Positions 15,926-25,711 of a DNA stretch of 64,000 bases are shown here, piece by piece. The stretch comes from an uncultured Bacteroidales bacterium (GTDB taxonomy: Bacteria > Bacteroidota > Bacteroidia > Bacteroidales > UBA932). The stretch's first letter is position 1; every line of letters begins with the position of its first letter. Below the pieces are notes generated by a model, which searched no databases, had not been told where the DNA came from, and saw only the letters and a list, made by a program, of their open reading frames with translations. The DNA lies in contig CAKUPC010000002.1 of assembly GCA_934675095.1 (NCBI GenBank), forward strand, positions 139,749 through 203,748, written 5' to 3'. The position numbers were made by a program, and so were the translations under genes.

Positions 15926-16291
15926 ATGATACAGCAGGAATCACGTTTACAGGTGGCAGACAACAGCGGAGCGAAGGAGGTTCTTTGCATCCGTGTTCTG
16001 GGTGGTACCCGTCACCGTTATGCAAGAGTGGGCGACAAGATTGTCGTTGCAGTCAAGAGCGCTATCCCTGGCGGTGACGCGAAGAAGGGCTCTGTCTCAA
16101 AGGCTGTTGTTGTCCGCACAAAGAAAGAGATTCGCCGTCCGGACGGTTCATACATCCGTTTCGACGACAACGCTTGCGTCCTTCTCAACAACCAGGGTGA
16201 GGTTCGTGGAACACGTATCTTCGGCCCTGTGGCAAGGGAGCTTCGCGAGAACTATATGAAAATCGTTTCACTGGCACCGGAGGTCCTCTAA
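15926..16291 (+). CDS. rplN: 50S ribosomal protein L14
   Basis: Protein of 121 aa starting [19 protein letters not shown], the highly conserved L14 N-terminus, and ending in the [10 protein letters not shown] segment. It forms an intersubunit bridge with 16S rRNA helix 14. It corresponds to the first gene of the E. coli spc operon; no separate promoter is seen here. Confidence 0.98.
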   Translation: MIQQESRLQVADNSGAKEVLCIRVLGGTRHRYARVGDKIVVAVKSAIPGGDAKKGSVSKAVVVRTKKEIRRPDGSYIRFDDNACVLLNNQGEVRGTRIFGPVARELRENYMKIVSLAPEVL

Positions 16292-16302
16292 TTGTAATTA
16301 TC

Positions 16303-16617
16303 ATGAAAAGAATTAAAAAAGGCGACACCGTTTTTGTCAATGCCGGTAACGACAAGGGTAAGACCGGTAAGGTGCTTGAGATTCTCACGGACAAGAACCG
16401 TGCGATTGTAGAGGGCATCAACATTGTGTCAAAGCACACCAAACCAAACGCAAAGAATCCTCAGGGAGGAATCATCAAACAGGAAGCTGGAATCCACATT
16501 TCCAACCTTCAGCTCATCGACCCTGCAAAGGGCGGCGCAACGCGCGTGGGCTTCAAGATCAAGGAAGATGGCACTAAGGTTCGCGTTTCCAAAAAATCAG
16601 GAGAGGAGATTAAGTAA
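16303..16617 (+). CDS. rplX: 50S ribosomal protein L24
   Basis: Protein of 104 aa with an N-terminal KOW motif ([20 protein letters not shown]) and the [12 protein letters not shown] segment. L24 starts assembly of the 50S subunit. Its stop overlaps the rplE start by one base (TAATG), implying translational coupling. Confidence 0.97.
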   Translation: MKRIKKGDTVFVNAGNDKGKTGKVLEILTDKNRAIVEGINIVSKHTKPNAKNPQGGIIKQEAGIHISNLQLIDPAKGGATRVGFKIKEDGTKVRVSKKSGEEIK

Positions 16618-17219
16618 TGGCAGCAAAGAAACAGGCAGCCGCTCCGGCAGCACAGACAGTACCGGCAGGATATGTCCCTGCACTTAAGAAACTCTATAAG
16701 GAAGAGATTATCGCCAAGCTCACGAAGCAGTTCGGCTACTCCACGGTGATGCAGGTTCCGAAGCTCGTGAAGATTACCATCAACGAGGGCGTCGGCGACG
16801 CCACCGGCGACAAGAAGCTCGTCGAGGTTGCTCAGCAGGAGCTTACCGCAATCACAGGACAGAAGGCTATCGTAACGGCTTCAAGGAAGGATATTTCCAA
16901 CTTCAAGCTCCGTAAGGGAATGCCTATCGGAACGAAGGTCACTCTCCGCAACGTGAAGATGTACGAGTTCCTTGAGAGGCTCATCCGCATCTCCCTTCCG
17001 CGTATCCGCGACTTCAACGGTATCTCCGAGAAGATGGACGGCAAGGGCAACTACACGCTCGGAATCAAGGAGCAGATTATATTCCCGGAAATCGACATCG
17101 ACAAGATTACGAAGATTCTCGGAATGGAGATCACTTTCGTGACTACAGCCAAGACCGACGAGGAGGCTTATGCGCTTCTTTCCGCATTCGGTCTGCCTTT
17201 CAAGAAAAATAACAAATAA
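16617..17219 (+). CDS. rplE: 50S ribosomal protein L5
   Basis: Protein of 200 aa, about 20 residues longer than E. coli L5 because of an Ala/Gln/Pro-rich N-terminal extension. The core from [13 protein letters not shown] to the [21 protein letters not shown]-terminus is conserved, including the KLRKGMPIG loop. It binds 5S rRNA. An alternative internal start is not evident, and the one-base overlap with rplX supports this one. Confidence 0.97.
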   Translation: MAAKKQAAAPAAQTVPAGYVPALKKLYKEEIIAKLTKQFGYSTVMQVPKLVKITINEGVGDATGDKKLVEVAQQELTAITGQKAIVTASRKDISNFKLRKGMPIGTKVTLRNVKMYEFLERLIRISLPRIRDFNGISEKMDGKGNYTLGIKEQIIFPEIDIDKITKILGMEITFVTTAKTDEEAYALLSAFGLPFKKNNK

Positions 17220-17230
17220 AGACTCAGAAG

Positions 17231-17500
17231 ATGGCAAAAGAATCAATGAAAGCCCGCGAGGTTAAGCGCGCGAAACTGGTTGCTAAATACGCCGAGAAGA
17301 GGAAGGCTCTCAAGGAAGCCGGTGACTGGGCAGCTCTGGACAAGCTCCCTAAGAACTCAAGCCCTTGCCGTATGCACAACCGCTGCTCTCTTACAGGCCG
17401 GCCAAAGGGTTACATGAGGATGTTCGGCATCAGCCGTATCCAGTTCCGCGAGATGGCAAGCAACGGCCTCATCCCGGGTGTCAAGAAGGCAAGCTGGTAA
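17231..17500 (+). CDS. rpsN: 30S ribosomal protein S14 (zinc-free type)
   Basis: Protein of 89 aa of the longer S14 type that lacks the zinc-binding CxxC pairs, with the conserved [21 protein letters not shown] and [12 protein letters not shown] segments. It lies in the 30S head beside S3 and S19. Confidence 0.97.
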   Translation: MAKESMKAREVKRAKLVAKYAEKRKALKEAGDWAALDKLPKNSSPCRMHNRCSLTGRPKGYMRMFGISRIQFREMASNGLIPGVKKASW

Positions 17501-17589
17501 CAGGGAACAAACTTTATTACAATATTTATTAACAATTCGGATATCGGGCGCCTTCGGGCGTCGTGAAATCCACTAAAAAGGATTTAAAA

Positions 17590-17985
17590 ATGACTGATCC
17601 AATTGCAGATTACCTTACAAGGGTTCGCAACGCCTACGCGGTAGGCAAGAAGGTCGTTGAGGTTCCGGCTTCAAAGATTAAGCTGGCAATCACAAAGATT
17701 CTCTGCGAGAAAGGCTACATCCTCAGCTACAAGGTCGTTGAGGGAACTCCTTTCAACACGATCAAAATCGCTCTGAAGTACCATCCTCAGACGAAGGCTG
17801 CGGCCATCAAGCACATCGAGCGCATTTCGAGACCCGGTCTCAGAAAGTATGTCGATGTCGAGAATATGCCGCGCGTCCTGAACGGACTCGGAATAGCGGT
17901 TATCTCAACCTCAAAGGGTGTCATCACCGACAAGGAAGCCAAGGAGCTCAACGTCGGCGGTGAGGTTCTCTGTTATGTTTATTAA
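17590..17985 (+). CDS. rpsH: 30S ribosomal protein S8
   Basis: Protein of 131 aa starting MTDPIADYLTRVRNA, the standard S8 start; an upstream in-frame GTG at 17563 is rejected. The C-terminal RISRPGLRKYV and GLGIAVISTSKGVITDKEA motifs bind 16S rRNA helix 21. In E. coli S8 represses spc translation. The 89-nt gap before it is the largest in the run before rpsM and contains a small CGCC-ttc-GGGCG hairpin near 17548. Confidence 0.97.
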   Translation: MTDPIADYLTRVRNAYAVGKKVVEVPASKIKLAITKILCEKGYILSYKVVEGTPFNTIKIALKYHPQTKAAAIKHIERISRPGLRKYVDVENMPRVLNGLGIAVISTSKGVITDKEAKELNVGGEVLCYVY

Positions 17986-18003
17986 TCTAAAAACTGAAGA
18001 ATA

Positions 18004-18564
18004 ATGTCAAGAATTGGTAAATTGCCTGTACACCTTCCTGCCGGTGTGACCGTAGAGGTTGCCGCCGGAAATGTGGTTAAGGTTAAAGGACCTCTCGGAC
18101 AGCTCAGCCAGAAGGTTGATCCGGACATCACCGTCACCGTAGAGGGAAACGAAGTAAAATTGGCACGCCCGACAGATCTTCCGCGTCACCGCTCTATGCA
18201 CGGTCTCTACCGCGCTCTCATCCACAACATGGTGGTCGGTGTTTCGGAGGGCTATACAATCCGTCAGGAACTTGTCGGCGTGGGTTACCGTGTCGAGGTT
18301 GCCGGTCAGATGGCAGTCTTCGCCCTCGGTTTCTCCCACGAGATTCACTTCCAGCTTCCGGCTGAAGTCAAGGCTGAGGCCGAGCCTGTGAAGAAGGGAC
18401 AGAATCCTGTGCTCGTCCTCAAGAGCTGTGACAAGCAGCTTATCGGACAGGTCGCAGCCAAAATCCGCTCATTCCGCAAGCCTGAGCCATACAAGGGCAA
18501 GGGTATCAAGTTCGTCGGCGAGACGCTTCGTCGCAAGGCCGGTAAATCAGCAGGCGCTAAATAA
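18004..18564 (+). CDS. rplF: 50S ribosomal protein L6
   Basis: Protein of 186 aa with the duplicated L6 fold; the C-terminal signature PEPYKGKGIKFVGETLRRKAGK is intact. It binds helix 97 near the sarcin-ricin loop. Confidence 0.98.
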   Translation: MSRIGKLPVHLPAGVTVEVAAGNVVKVKGPLGQLSQKVDPDITVTVEGNEVKLARPTDLPRHRSMHGLYRALIHNMVVGVSEGYTIRQELVGVGYRVEVAGQMAVFALGFSHEIHFQLPAEVKAEAEPVKKGQNPVLVLKSCDKQLIGQVAAKIRSFRKPEPYKGKGIKFVGETLRRKAGKSAGAK

Positions 18565-18579
18565 TAGGAGGACTAAGTT

Positions 18580-18942
18580 ATGGCATTGAATAAGATTGAA
18601 AGAAGAAAAAGGATTCACTACCGTATTCGTAAAGTCGTTAATGGTACTGCTGAGAGACCGAGAATGGTTGTGTTCAGAAGCAACAAGCAGATTTACGTTC
18701 AGGTTGTTGACGACTTGAAGGGCATCACCCTCGCGGCTGCCGCTTCAAATGACAAGGAACTTGCGGCTGACTGCAAGGGCAAGACCGGCGTCGAGGCTGC
18801 CGCAATCGTCGGAAAGAAGATTGCTGAGCGCGCCCTCGCAAAGGGAATCACCACGATTTCCTTCGACCGTGGAGGCTACCTCTATCACGGACGTGTTAAA
18901 AGTTTGGCTGATGCTGCCCGTGAAGGTGGCCTGATTTTCTAA
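18580..18942 (+). CDS. rplR: 50S ribosomal protein L18
   Basis: Protein of 120 aa with [22 protein letters not shown] and the [25 protein letters not shown]-terminus. It binds 5S rRNA with L5. GGAGG at 18567-18571 precedes the ATG by 8 nt in a context (GGAGGACTAAG) nearly identical to that before rplD. Confidence 0.98.
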   Translation: MALNKIERRKRIHYRIRKVVNGTAERPRMVVFRSNKQIYVQVVDDLKGITLAAAASNDKELAADCKGKTGVEAAAIVGKKIAERALAKGITTISFDRGGYLYHGRVKSLADAAREGGLIF

Positions 18943-18954
18943 AAAATTGAGACT

Positions 18955-19473
18955 ATGGCAAATACAAATGTTAAGAAAGTAAAGACATCTGACCTTGAGC
19001 TCAAGGACAGACTTGTTGCCATCCAGAGAGTGACCAAGGTCACTAAGGGTGGTCGTCACTTCAGTTTTGCAGCCATTGTTGTTGTGGGTGACGAGAACGG
19101 CGTTGTCGGTTATGGTCTCGGTAAGGCCAATGAGGTCACTACGGCAATCTCCAAGGGTGTAGAGGATGCGAAGAAGAATCTCGTGAAGGTTCCTGTTCTC
19201 AACCACACTATCCCTCACGAGCAGGAGGCAAAGTTCGGCGGCGCTCGCGTCTTCATGAAGCCTGCTGCCCCTGGTACCGGAGTTAAGGCCGGCGGTGCGA
19301 TGCGTGTCGTTTTCGAGTCAGTCGGAATCCACAACGTCCTCGCGAAGTCAAAGGGTTCTTCAAACCCTCACAACCTCGTGAAGGCTACCGTTGCGGCTCT
19401 CACTGAAATGCGTGACGCCTACACTGTCGCAGGACTCCGCGGCATTCCTATGAGCAGAGTGTTTAAAGGTTAA
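18955..19473 (+). CDS. rpsE: 30S ribosomal protein S5
   Basis: Protein of 172 aa with the double-stranded RNA-binding S5 domain ([20 protein letters not shown]) and the C-terminal half containing [25 protein letters not shown]. It contributes to decoding accuracy with S4 and S12. Confidence 0.98.
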   Translation: MANTNVKKVKTSDLELKDRLVAIQRVTKVTKGGRHFSFAAIVVVGDENGVVGYGLGKANEVTTAISKGVEDAKKNLVKVPVLNHTIPHEQEAKFGGARVFMKPAAPGTGVKAGGAMRVVFESVGIHNVLAKSKGSSNPHNLVKATVAALTEMRDAYTVAGLRGIPMSRVFKG

Positions 19474-19486
19474 GGAGGACTGAACT

Positions 19487-19669
19487 ATGGCAAAAGTAAA
19501 GATTACTCAGACTAAGAGCAGGAGCGGTGCAACGAAGAGGCAGATTGCGAACCTCGCGTCACTCGGAATCCACAGGCTCCACCAGACCGTTGAAGTCGAG
19601 CTCACCCCTGTAACCAAGGGAATGCTTGAGAAGGTTCTTCATCTTGTAACGGTTGAAGAAGTAAAATAA
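19487..19669 (+). CDS. rpmD: 50S ribosomal protein L30
   Basis: Protein of 60 aa with the L30 pattern KVKITQTKSRSG, NLASLGIHRLHQTVE and a C-terminal VTKGMLEKVLHLV helix. GGAGG at 19474-19478 is 8 nt from the ATG. Confidence 0.96.
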   Translation: MAKVKITQTKSRSGATKRQIANLASLGIHRLHQTVEVELTPVTKGMLEKVLHLVTVEEVK

Positions 19670-19684
19670 TTGGAGGGACAGAAT

Positions 19685-20137
19685 ATGAAATTGAATAATT
19701 TGACACCTGCAAAAGGTTCCAAGGGAAGAGAGAAGAGAATCGGACGCGGTGAGGGCTCAGGACACGGCGGAACATCAACCCGTGGTCACAAGGGCGCCCA
19801 GGCCCGTTCAGGCTACTCTCGCAAGAACGGATTCGAGGGCGGTCAGATGCCTATCCAGCGTCGTCTCCCGAAGTTCGGATTCACCAATCCTACCCGTGTT
19901 GAGTACAAGGCAATCAATGTTGCTGTCCTTCAGGCTCTTGCCGAGGAGAACAATATTGAGGCAATCACTCTTGACACCCTCAGGGAAGCCGGATATGCCG
20001 GAAAGAACGATCTCGTGAAGATTCTCGGCAACGGCGAACTCACTGCCAAGGTTGAGGTTACCGCACACGCGTTCTCAAAGAGCGCGATCGCGAAGATTGA
20101 GGCTGCCGGCGGAAAAGCTAACACAATCGAACAGTAA
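19685..20137 (+). CDS. rplO: 50S ribosomal protein L15
   Basis: Protein of 150 aa starting MKLNNLTPAKGSKG; the in-frame TTG at 19670 is rejected because GGAGG at 19672-19676 sits 8 nt before the ATG at 19685. The glycine-rich N-terminal arm (RIGRGEGSGHGGTSTRGHKG) and the conserved FTNPTRVEY segment identify L15. Confidence 0.97.
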   Translation: MKLNNLTPAKGSKGREKRIGRGEGSGHGGTSTRGHKGAQARSGYSRKNGFEGGQMPIQRRLPKFGFTNPTRVEYKAINVAVLQALAEENNIEAITLDTLREAGYAGKNDLVKILGNGELTAKVEVTAHAFSKSAIAKIEAAGGKANTIEQ

Positions 20138-20139
20138 TA

Positions 20140-21477
20140 ATGAAGAAGTTTATTCAGACAATCAAGAACATCTTCAAGATTGAGGAACTCAGGAAGAGAA
20201 TCGGCTACACGCTGCTTCTCATCCTTGTCTATCGCCTCGGAAGCTTCATCGTGCTTCCGGGCATAGATGCTTCTCAGCTCGCCAAGATGCAGGACTTCGC
20301 CCAGGAAGGTCTCGTAGGCCTCCTCGACATGTTCTCCGGCGGCGCGTTCGGAAACGCCTCAATCTTCGCGCTGGGTGTGATGCCGTACATCTCGGCTTCC
20401 ATCGTCATCCAGCTTCTTGGTGTTTTCGTCCCTTACTTCCGCAAGATGCAGATGGAGGGCGAAAGCGGACGGAGAAAGATGAATCAATACACCAGGTATC
20501 TGACCATATTGATTCTCTGCATCCAGGGTCCTGCCTACATGGCCGCTCTTCACCAGCAGGTTCCTGCCAGCGCTTTCGTGGCTGTCAATCAGCTCGGCTG
20601 GTCGAACTTCTGGTTCAACCTCGTTTCGACCGTGATCCTCATCGGCGGCACCATGTTCGTGATGTGGCTCGGTGAGAGAATCACTGACCGCGGAATCGGC
20701 AACGGTATCTCCCTCATCATCATGGTCGGAATCATCGCGCGCCTTCCGTTCGCGCTCGGCGCCGAGATTTCAGCGAAGTTCAGCACGTCTCTCGGAGGTG
20801 CGCTTCTCCTCATTATTGAACTCGTGATTCTCTTCTTCGTGTTCGTGGCGGCCATCGCGCTGGTACAGGCAGTGAGGAAGGTTCCTGTTCAGTATGCGAA
20901 GAGGGTTGTCGGAAACAAGCAGTACGGCGGCGTGCGCCAGTACATCCCTATGAAGATCAACGCTGCCGGCGTGATGCCTATCATCTTCGCGCAGGCTCTG
21001 ATGCTCTTCCCGCTCATCTTCTCAAGATTTGACGCGACGAGGGGTCTGGCTGCCGTGTTCAGCAACTACACCGGATTCTGGTACAACTTCGTGTTCGCGA
21101 TTCTCGTCATTCTCTTCACCTATTTCTACACGGCCGTGACCGTCAATCCGACGATGATGGCCGAGGAAATGAGGAAGAGCGGCGGGTTCATCCCGGGTGT
21201 GAAGCCGGGCAAGAAGACCGTGGAGTACCTTGACTCAATTATGTCGAGGGTGACTCTCCCGGGCTCAATCTTCCTTGCCGCCATCGCGATTCTCCCGGCG
21301 TTCGCAATGATGCTCGGGGTAAACAACAAGTTCGCGAGCTTCTACGGAGGTACTTCCCTCCTGATTCTCGTCGGAGTTGTCCTTGACACTCTCCAGCAGA
21401 TTGAAAGCTATCTTTTGATGCGTCATTATGACGGACTGATGAAGACCGGTCGTCTGAAAGGACGTTCAGGTATGTAA
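20140..21477 (+). CDS. secY: Protein translocase subunit SecY
   Basis: Polytopic protein of 445 aa with ten predicted membrane helices. SecY signatures include LGSFIVLPGID, GVMPYISASIVIQLL, GERITDRGIGNGISLII and the plug/pore region FSGGAFGNASIFALG. It forms the SecYEG channel in the inner membrane. It starts 2 nt after rplO, as in the E. coli spc operon. Confidence 0.98.
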   Translation: MKKFIQTIKNIFKIEELRKRIGYTLLLILVYRLGSFIVLPGIDASQLAKMQDFAQEGLVGLLDMFSGGAFGNASIFALGVMPYISASIVIQLLGVFVPYFRKMQMEGESGRRKMNQYTRYLTILILCIQGPAYMAALHQQVPASAFVAVNQLGWSNFWFNLVSTVILIGGTMFVMWLGERITDRGIGNGISLIIMVGIIARLPFALGAEISAKFSTSLGGALLLIIELVILFFVFVAAIALVQAVRKVPVQYAKRVVGNKQYGGVRQYIPMKINAAGVMPIIFAQALMLFPLIFSRFDATRGLAAVFSNYTGFWYNFVFAILVILFTYFYTAVTVNPTMMAEEMRKSGGFIPGVKPGKKTVEYLDSIMSRVTLPGSIFLAAIAILPAFAMMLGVNNKFASFYGGTSLLILVGVVLDTLQQIESYLLMRHYDGLMKTGRLKGRSGM

Positions 21478-21498
21478 TTCGATAAAGTTCATTGGAAA

Positions 21499-22272
21499 AT
21501 GGTTGCGCCGAAAACAGAGGAAGAAATAGAGCTGATGCGCGAGAATGCGATTCTCGTTTCAAAGACATTGGCGGAAGTCGGTAAGGTGGTCGCTCCTGGT
21601 GTGACAACTCTTGAGTTGAATAGGGTGGCCGAGACTTTTATCCGTGACAACGGAGCTATACCAAGCTTCCTCGGGTTTGACGGTTTCCCGGCGGCGCTCT
21701 GTATGTCCGTAAACGATGTTGTCGTGCACGGTTTCCCGTCCGACTACGTTCTCAAGGACGGAGACATCGTTTCTGTGGATTGCGGGACTTACTACAGAGG
21801 CTACAACGGTGATTCGGCCTACACCTTCCCGGTCGGGGAGGTGGACGCCGAAACGGCCGAACTCCTCAGGGTAACGAAGGAATCCCTCTACAGGGGCATT
21901 GCGGCGGCGGTTGACGGGGCGCGCGTGGGCGATATAGGACACGCGGTGCAGTCGTATGCGGAGTCATTCGGTTTCGGTGTCGTCCGTGAGCTTGAAGGCC
22001 ACGGGATAGGCACGCAGATGCACGAGTCACCGGGCATTCCGAACTACGGAAGGCAGGGACACGGGCCAAAGCTGAGAAACGGGATGACCATCTGTATCGA
22101 GCCGATGATTACGGCAGGGTCAAGAAACGTGTATCTGGACAAAAACGGTTGGGCTGTCCACACGTCGGATCACCGGAACGCGGCTCATTACGAGCTTACG
22201 GTTGTTGTCAGAAAGGGTCACGCAGAGCAGCTTTCGACCTTTGAATACATCGAGAACAGTGTTAAATTTTAA
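21499..22272 (+). CDS. map: Methionine aminopeptidase, type I
   Basis: Protein of 257 aa. The metal ligands of the pita-bread fold are seen: D in SVDCG (about residue 94), D in GYNGDSAYTF (105), H in GHGIGTQMHE (168), E in CIEPM (202) and E in HYELTV (233); the active-site histidine lies in VVHGFP. It removes the initiator methionine from nascent proteins. Its position between secY and infA is standard in Bacteroidota. Confidence 0.97.
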   Translation: MVAPKTEEEIELMRENAILVSKTLAEVGKVVAPGVTTLELNRVAETFIRDNGAIPSFLGFDGFPAALCMSVNDVVVHGFPSDYVLKDGDIVSVDCGTYYRGYNGDSAYTFPVGEVDAETAELLRVTKESLYRGIAAAVDGARVGDIGHAVQSYAESFGFGVVRELEGHGIGTQMHESPGIPNYGRQGHGPKLRNGMTICIEPMITAGSRNVYLDKNGWAVHTSDHRNAAHYELTVVVRKGHAEQLSTFEYIENSVKF

Positions 22273-22283
22273 TGTGATATTTT

Positions 22284-22502
22284 ATGCCGAAGCAATCAGC
22301 AATCGAACAGGAAGGCGTCATCATCGAGACTCTGCCGAACGCGATGTTCAAGGTGGAGCTTGAGAACGGTCACGTCATCATCGCCCACATCTCCGGAAAG
22401 ATGAGGATGAACTACATCAAGATTCTCCCCGGCGACAAGGTGAAAGTCGAAATGTCACCTTATGATTTATCAAAAGGAAGAATTTCTTTCAGATATAAAT
22501 AA
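22284..22502 (+). CDS. infA: Translation initiation factor IF-1
   Basis: OB-fold protein of 72 aa with [20 protein letters not shown] and the C-terminal [12 protein letters not shown], the family's usual length and ends. It occupies the 30S A site during initiation. Confidence 0.98.
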   Translation: MPKQSAIEQEGVIIETLPNAMFKVELENGHVIIAHISGKMRMNYIKILPGDKVKVEMSPYDLSKGRISFRYK

Positions 22503-22513
22503 AATCATTAGTT

Positions 22514-22630
22514 ATGAAAGTTAAAACATCCATAAAGAAGCGCAGCGAAGACTGCAAGATCGTGAAGCGCAAGGGGCGTCTCTACGTGATCTGCAAGAAG
22601 AACCCGAAGTTCAAGATGCGCCAGGGATAA
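22514..22630 (+). CDS. rpmJ: 50S ribosomal protein L36
   Basis: Protein of 38 aa read directly from the sequence: [20 protein letters not shown] followed by [18 protein letters not shown]. This is the full L36 length and pattern, with only two cysteines in place of the zinc-binding set. It lies between infA and rpsM, 11 nt after infA, as expected. Confidence 0.95.
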   Translation: MKVKTSIKKRSEDCKIVKRKGRLYVICKKNPKFKMRQG

Positions 22631-22670
22631 TCACTGATTTGTTAACAATTTTTAAGCATTAAGAATAATT

Positions 22671-23048
22671 ATGGCAAGAATAGCCGGTGTTGATTTACCT
22701 AACAACAAGAGGGGAGAGATAGGTCTGACCTATATCTTCGGAATCGGTCGCAGCACAGCAAGGAAGATTCTTTCTGAGCTTGGCATCGATTATGACATCA
22801 AGTGCGGTGACTGGAACGATGAGCAGGTTGCGGGTATCCGCAGCGTCATCTCCAACGAGTACAAGATTGAGGGTGAACTCCGTTCAAGCATCCAGATGAA
22901 CATCAAGCGTCTGATGGATATCGGTTGCTACCGTGGCATCCGCCATCGTCTCGGACTCCCTGTCCGCGGTCAGAGCACCAAGAACAACGCCCGTACAAGA
23001 AAGGGTAAGAAGAAAACTGTTGCCAACAAGAAGAAGGCAACCAAATAG
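22671..23048 (+). CDS. rpsM: 30S ribosomal protein S13
   Basis: Protein of 125 aa starting [20 protein letters not shown] with the helix-hairpin-helix [13 protein letters not shown] and the basic C-terminal [20 protein letters not shown] tail that contacts the P-site tRNA. It corresponds to the first gene of the E. coli alpha operon; a 40-nt gap precedes it. Confidence 0.98.
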   Translation: MARIAGVDLPNNKRGEIGLTYIFGIGRSTARKILSELGIDYDIKCGDWNDEQVAGIRSVISNEYKIEGELRSSIQMNIKRLMDIGCYRGIRHRLGLPVRGQSTKNNARTRKGKKKTVANKKKATK

Positions 23049-23058
23049 TCGATGAATT

Positions 23059-23448
23059 ATGGCAAAGAAAACAACAACAGCAAAAAAGAGAGTTGTAAAG
23101 GTTGACGCTTGTGGCGAGGCTCATATTTCATCAACCTTCAACAATGTGATCATCTCGCTGACCAACAGCGTCGGACAGGTGATCAGCTGGTCCTCTGCCG
23201 GAAAGAGCGGTTTCAGGGGATCCAAGAAGAACACTCCTTACGCAGCTCAGGTTGCCGCAGAGGATTGTGCAAAGACAGCTTACGACCTCGGTCTCCGCAA
23301 GGTAAAGGCTTATGTCAAAGGCCCTGGTGCAGGACGCGAGTCCGCAATCAGAACCATCCATGGTGCAGGTATCGAAGTTACAGAGATTATTGACGTCACT
23401 CCTATGCCGCACAACGGTTGCCGCCCTAAGGGACGTCGTAAGGTTTAA
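23059..23448 (+). CDS. rpsK: 30S ribosomal protein S11
   Basis: Protein of 129 aa with the S11 signature [20 protein letters not shown] and the C-terminus [17 protein letters not shown]. It lies in the 30S platform and contacts S7 and S21. Confidence 0.98.
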   Translation: MAKKTTTAKKRVVKVDACGEAHISSTFNNVIISLTNSVGQVISWSSAGKSGFRGSKKNTPYAAQVAAEDCAKTAYDLGLRKVKAYVKGPGAGRESAIRTIHGAGIEVTEIIDVTPMPHNGCRPKGRRKV

Positions 23449-23476
23449 TGTGTAACAATCTAAAGCAAGAATTACT

Positions 23477-24079
23477 ATGGCAAGATATACTGGACCAAGT
23501 ACTAAAATCGCGCGTAAGTTCGGCGAGCCGATTTACGGAACGGATAAGGACTTTGAAAAGAGAAATTATCCTCCTGGACAGCACGGTCTCGCAAGCAAGC
23601 GCAAGAAGAAATCAGAGTACGGCACTCAGCTCAAGGAGAAGCAGAAGGTTAAATACACTTACGGCGTCCTTGAGAGACAGTTCCGCAACACTTACGAGAA
23701 GGCTTCCCGCATGAAGGGACAGAAGGGTGAAAACCTCCTCTTCCTCCTTGAGTCACGTCTCGACAACATCGTGTATCGTCTCGGCTTCGCTCCGACAAGG
23801 GCGGCCGCAAGACAGCTCGTTCTCCACTGCCACATCACTCTCAACGGCGAGGTCTGCAACATTCCTTCCGCTACGGTTAAGCCGGGTGACACAGTTGCTG
23901 TGCGCGAGAGGTCAAAGAGCCTTGAGGTAATCACCGCCAGCGTCGCTTCCGCCGCGAAGTATTCATGGCTTGAGCTTGACGCAAAGGCGCTTACCGGAAA
24001 GTATCTCAATGTTCCCGTACGCGAGGAAATCCCTGAGAACATCAACGAGCAGCTTATCGTCGAGCTTTACTCCAAGTAA
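23477..24079 (+). CDS. rpsD: 30S ribosomal protein S4
   Basis: Protein of 200 aa of the zinc-free type (no N-terminal cysteine cluster), with the S4 RNA-binding domain [20 protein letters not shown] and the following [10 protein letters not shown]. It nucleates 30S body assembly; in E. coli it is the alpha-operon repressor. Confidence 0.98.
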   Translation: MARYTGPSTKIARKFGEPIYGTDKDFEKRNYPPGQHGLASKRKKKSEYGTQLKEKQKVKYTYGVLERQFRNTYEKASRMKGQKGENLLFLLESRLDNIVYRLGFAPTRAAARQLVLHCHITLNGEVCNIPSATVKPGDTVAVRERSKSLEVITASVASAAKYSWLELDAKALTGKYLNVPVREEIPENINEQLIVELYSK

Positions 24080-24103
24080 TAATTAAACACCCAAAAAGCA
24101 ATT

Positions 24104-25111
24104 ATGGCAATCTTAGCATTTCAGAAACCGGACAAGGTGATTATGCTTGAAGGCACCGACACCGTGGGCCGTTTCGAGTTCAGGCCGCTTGAGCCTGGCT
24201 ACGGACAGACCATCGGTAACGCCCTCCGCCGTATTCTCCTGTCATCATTAGAGGGGTTTGCTATCAACTCAATCAAGATTTCCGGGGTTGACCAGGAATT
24301 CGCCACAATTCCGGGCGTAGTTGAGGGAATGCAGGACATCATCCTGAACCTCAAGCAGGTACGTTTCAAGAGAATGGTCGATACGGTTGATTCGGAGGTG
24401 GCAAACATCGTGATCAGCGGGAAGCAGGAGTTTACCGCTGAGGAAATCTCAAAAGGATTGTCTTCTTTCACGGTGTTGAACCCTGACCTTCACATCTGCT
24501 TTCTCGAACCGTCCGTGAAACTTGAGATTTCTCTCACGGTTGCGAAGGGACGCGGCTTTGTTCCGGCTGACGAGAACAGGGACGAGAACACGCCTATCGG
24601 AACCATTCCGGTAGATGCGATCTACACCCCTATCCGCAACGTGAACTGGACCGTCGAGAACTGGCGTGTGGAACAGAAGACCGACTACGAGAAGCTGAAT
24701 CTGGAGATTGTGACCGACGGATCCATCACTCCTAACACGGCTCTTCAGGAGGCTGCAAACATCCTTATCTACCACTTCAAGCTGTTCACTGACGACAAGA
24801 AGCTCACTCTTGAGAGCACCATCGAGTCGGACACCAAGGAACTTGATGAGGAGTCGCTTCACATGAGGCATCTCCTTCTGACCAAGCTCTCCGACATGGG
24901 ACTTTCAGTGAGGGCATACAACTGCCTGAAGGCTGCCGACATCGACACCTTCGCCGACCTTGTCTCCTATTCAAGGGCGGAACTCATGAAGTTCAGGAAC
25001 TTCGGACGGAAGTCGCTCAACGAAATCGACCTTCTGGTTGACAAGATGAAGCTTTCATTCGGCATGGATGTTACCAAGTATAATATTGAACAAAAGAAAA
25101 AGAACGTATAA
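24104..25111 (+). CDS. rpoA: DNA-directed RNA polymerase subunit alpha
   Basis: Protein of 335 aa. The N-terminal dimerisation domain includes [20 protein letters not shown], and the C-terminal domain carries the helix-hairpin-helix [16 protein letters not shown] used for UP-element and activator contacts. It lies 24 nt after rpsD. Confidence 0.98.
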   Translation: MAILAFQKPDKVIMLEGTDTVGRFEFRPLEPGYGQTIGNALRRILLSSLEGFAINSIKISGVDQEFATIPGVVEGMQDIILNLKQVRFKRMVDTVDSEVANIVISGKQEFTAEEISKGLSSFTVLNPDLHICFLEPSVKLEISLTVAKGRGFVPADENRDENTPIGTIPVDAIYTPIRNVNWTVENWRVEQKTDYEKLNLEIVTDGSITPNTALQEAANILIYHFKLFTDDKKLTLESTIESDTKELDEESLHMRHLLLTKLSDMGLSVRAYNCLKAADIDTFADLVSYSRAELMKFRNFGRKSLNEIDLLVDKMKLSFGMDVTKYNIEQKKKNV

Positions 25112-25114
25112 AGT

Positions 25115-25609
25115 ATGAGACACAATAAGGCTTTCAACCACCTTGGTCGCAAGAGCGGTCACCGCAAGGCTCTCCTCGCGAATATGGCCACCTCTCTCAT
25201 TCTCCACAAGAGAATCCAGACCACTGTAGCCAAGGCAAAGGCTTTGCAGATGTACGTTGAACCGCTCATCACAAAGTCAAAGGACGATACTACCGCATCA
25301 CGCCGTACCGTTTTCAGCTATCTCAAGAAAAAGGAGGCAGTCACGGAGCTCTTCCGCACCATCGCCCCGAAGATTGCTGAGCGTCCGGGCGGATACACAA
25401 GGGTTCTCAAGACAGGTTTCCGTCAGGGTGACGGCGCCGACCTCGCAATCATTGAGCTTGTTGATTTCAACGAGGCCGCTCTCGCTTCAACCCCTAAGAA
25501 GGAGGCAAAGAAGACCACCCGCCGCAGCCGCGCGAAGAAGGCGGAGGCAACCGAGGCCGCTCCGGCAGCCGAGGCTCCTGCAACTGAAGCACCTGCAGCT
25601 GAGGCATAG
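25115..25609 (+). CDS. rplQ: 50S ribosomal protein L17
   Basis: Protein of 164 aa. The first 115 residues are a standard L17 ([20 protein letters not shown] and [10 protein letters not shown]). They are followed by a tail, basic at first ([16 protein letters not shown]) and then Ala/Glu/Pro repeats, a low-complexity extension frequent in Bacteroidota. It starts 3 nt after rpoA and ends the second ribosomal unit. Confidence 0.97.
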   Translation: MRHNKAFNHLGRKSGHRKALLANMATSLILHKRIQTTVAKAKALQMYVEPLITKSKDDTTASRRTVFSYLKKKEAVTELFRTIAPKIAERPGGYTRVLKTGFRQGDGADLAIIELVDFNEAALASTPKKEAKKTTRRSRAKKAEATEAAPAAEAPATEAPAAEA

Positions 25610-25625
25610 TCCGAACTCTTTGATT

Positions 25626-25666
25626 AAAAGCTCCTCTGAGTCCTGCTGGACTTCGAGGGGCTTTTG
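25626..25666 (+). terminator. Intrinsic terminator after rplQ
   Basis: AAAAGCTCCTC and GAGGGGCTTTT form the outer stem, with GAGTCC/GGACTtc pairing inside. It lies 17 nt after the rplQ stop and is A/T flanked on both sides. Confidence 0.8.
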
Positions 25667-25691
25667 CGTAAGCGGTTTCATGATAAATTGC

Positions 25692-25699
25692 TATCTTTG
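25692..25699 (+). promoter_or_regulatory. Promoter -7 box of the AAA-ATPase gene
   Basis: TATCTTTG matches TAnnTTTG. It lies 12 nt before the first possible ATG, so the leader would be very short. Confidence 0.45.
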
Positions 25700-25711
25700 T
25701 TGTCGAACTAA

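Noticed and set aside
17563-17589. Upstream GTG start for rpsH
   Set aside because: The added residues are not part of S8, and the ATG at 17590 gives the standard MTDPIADYL start.
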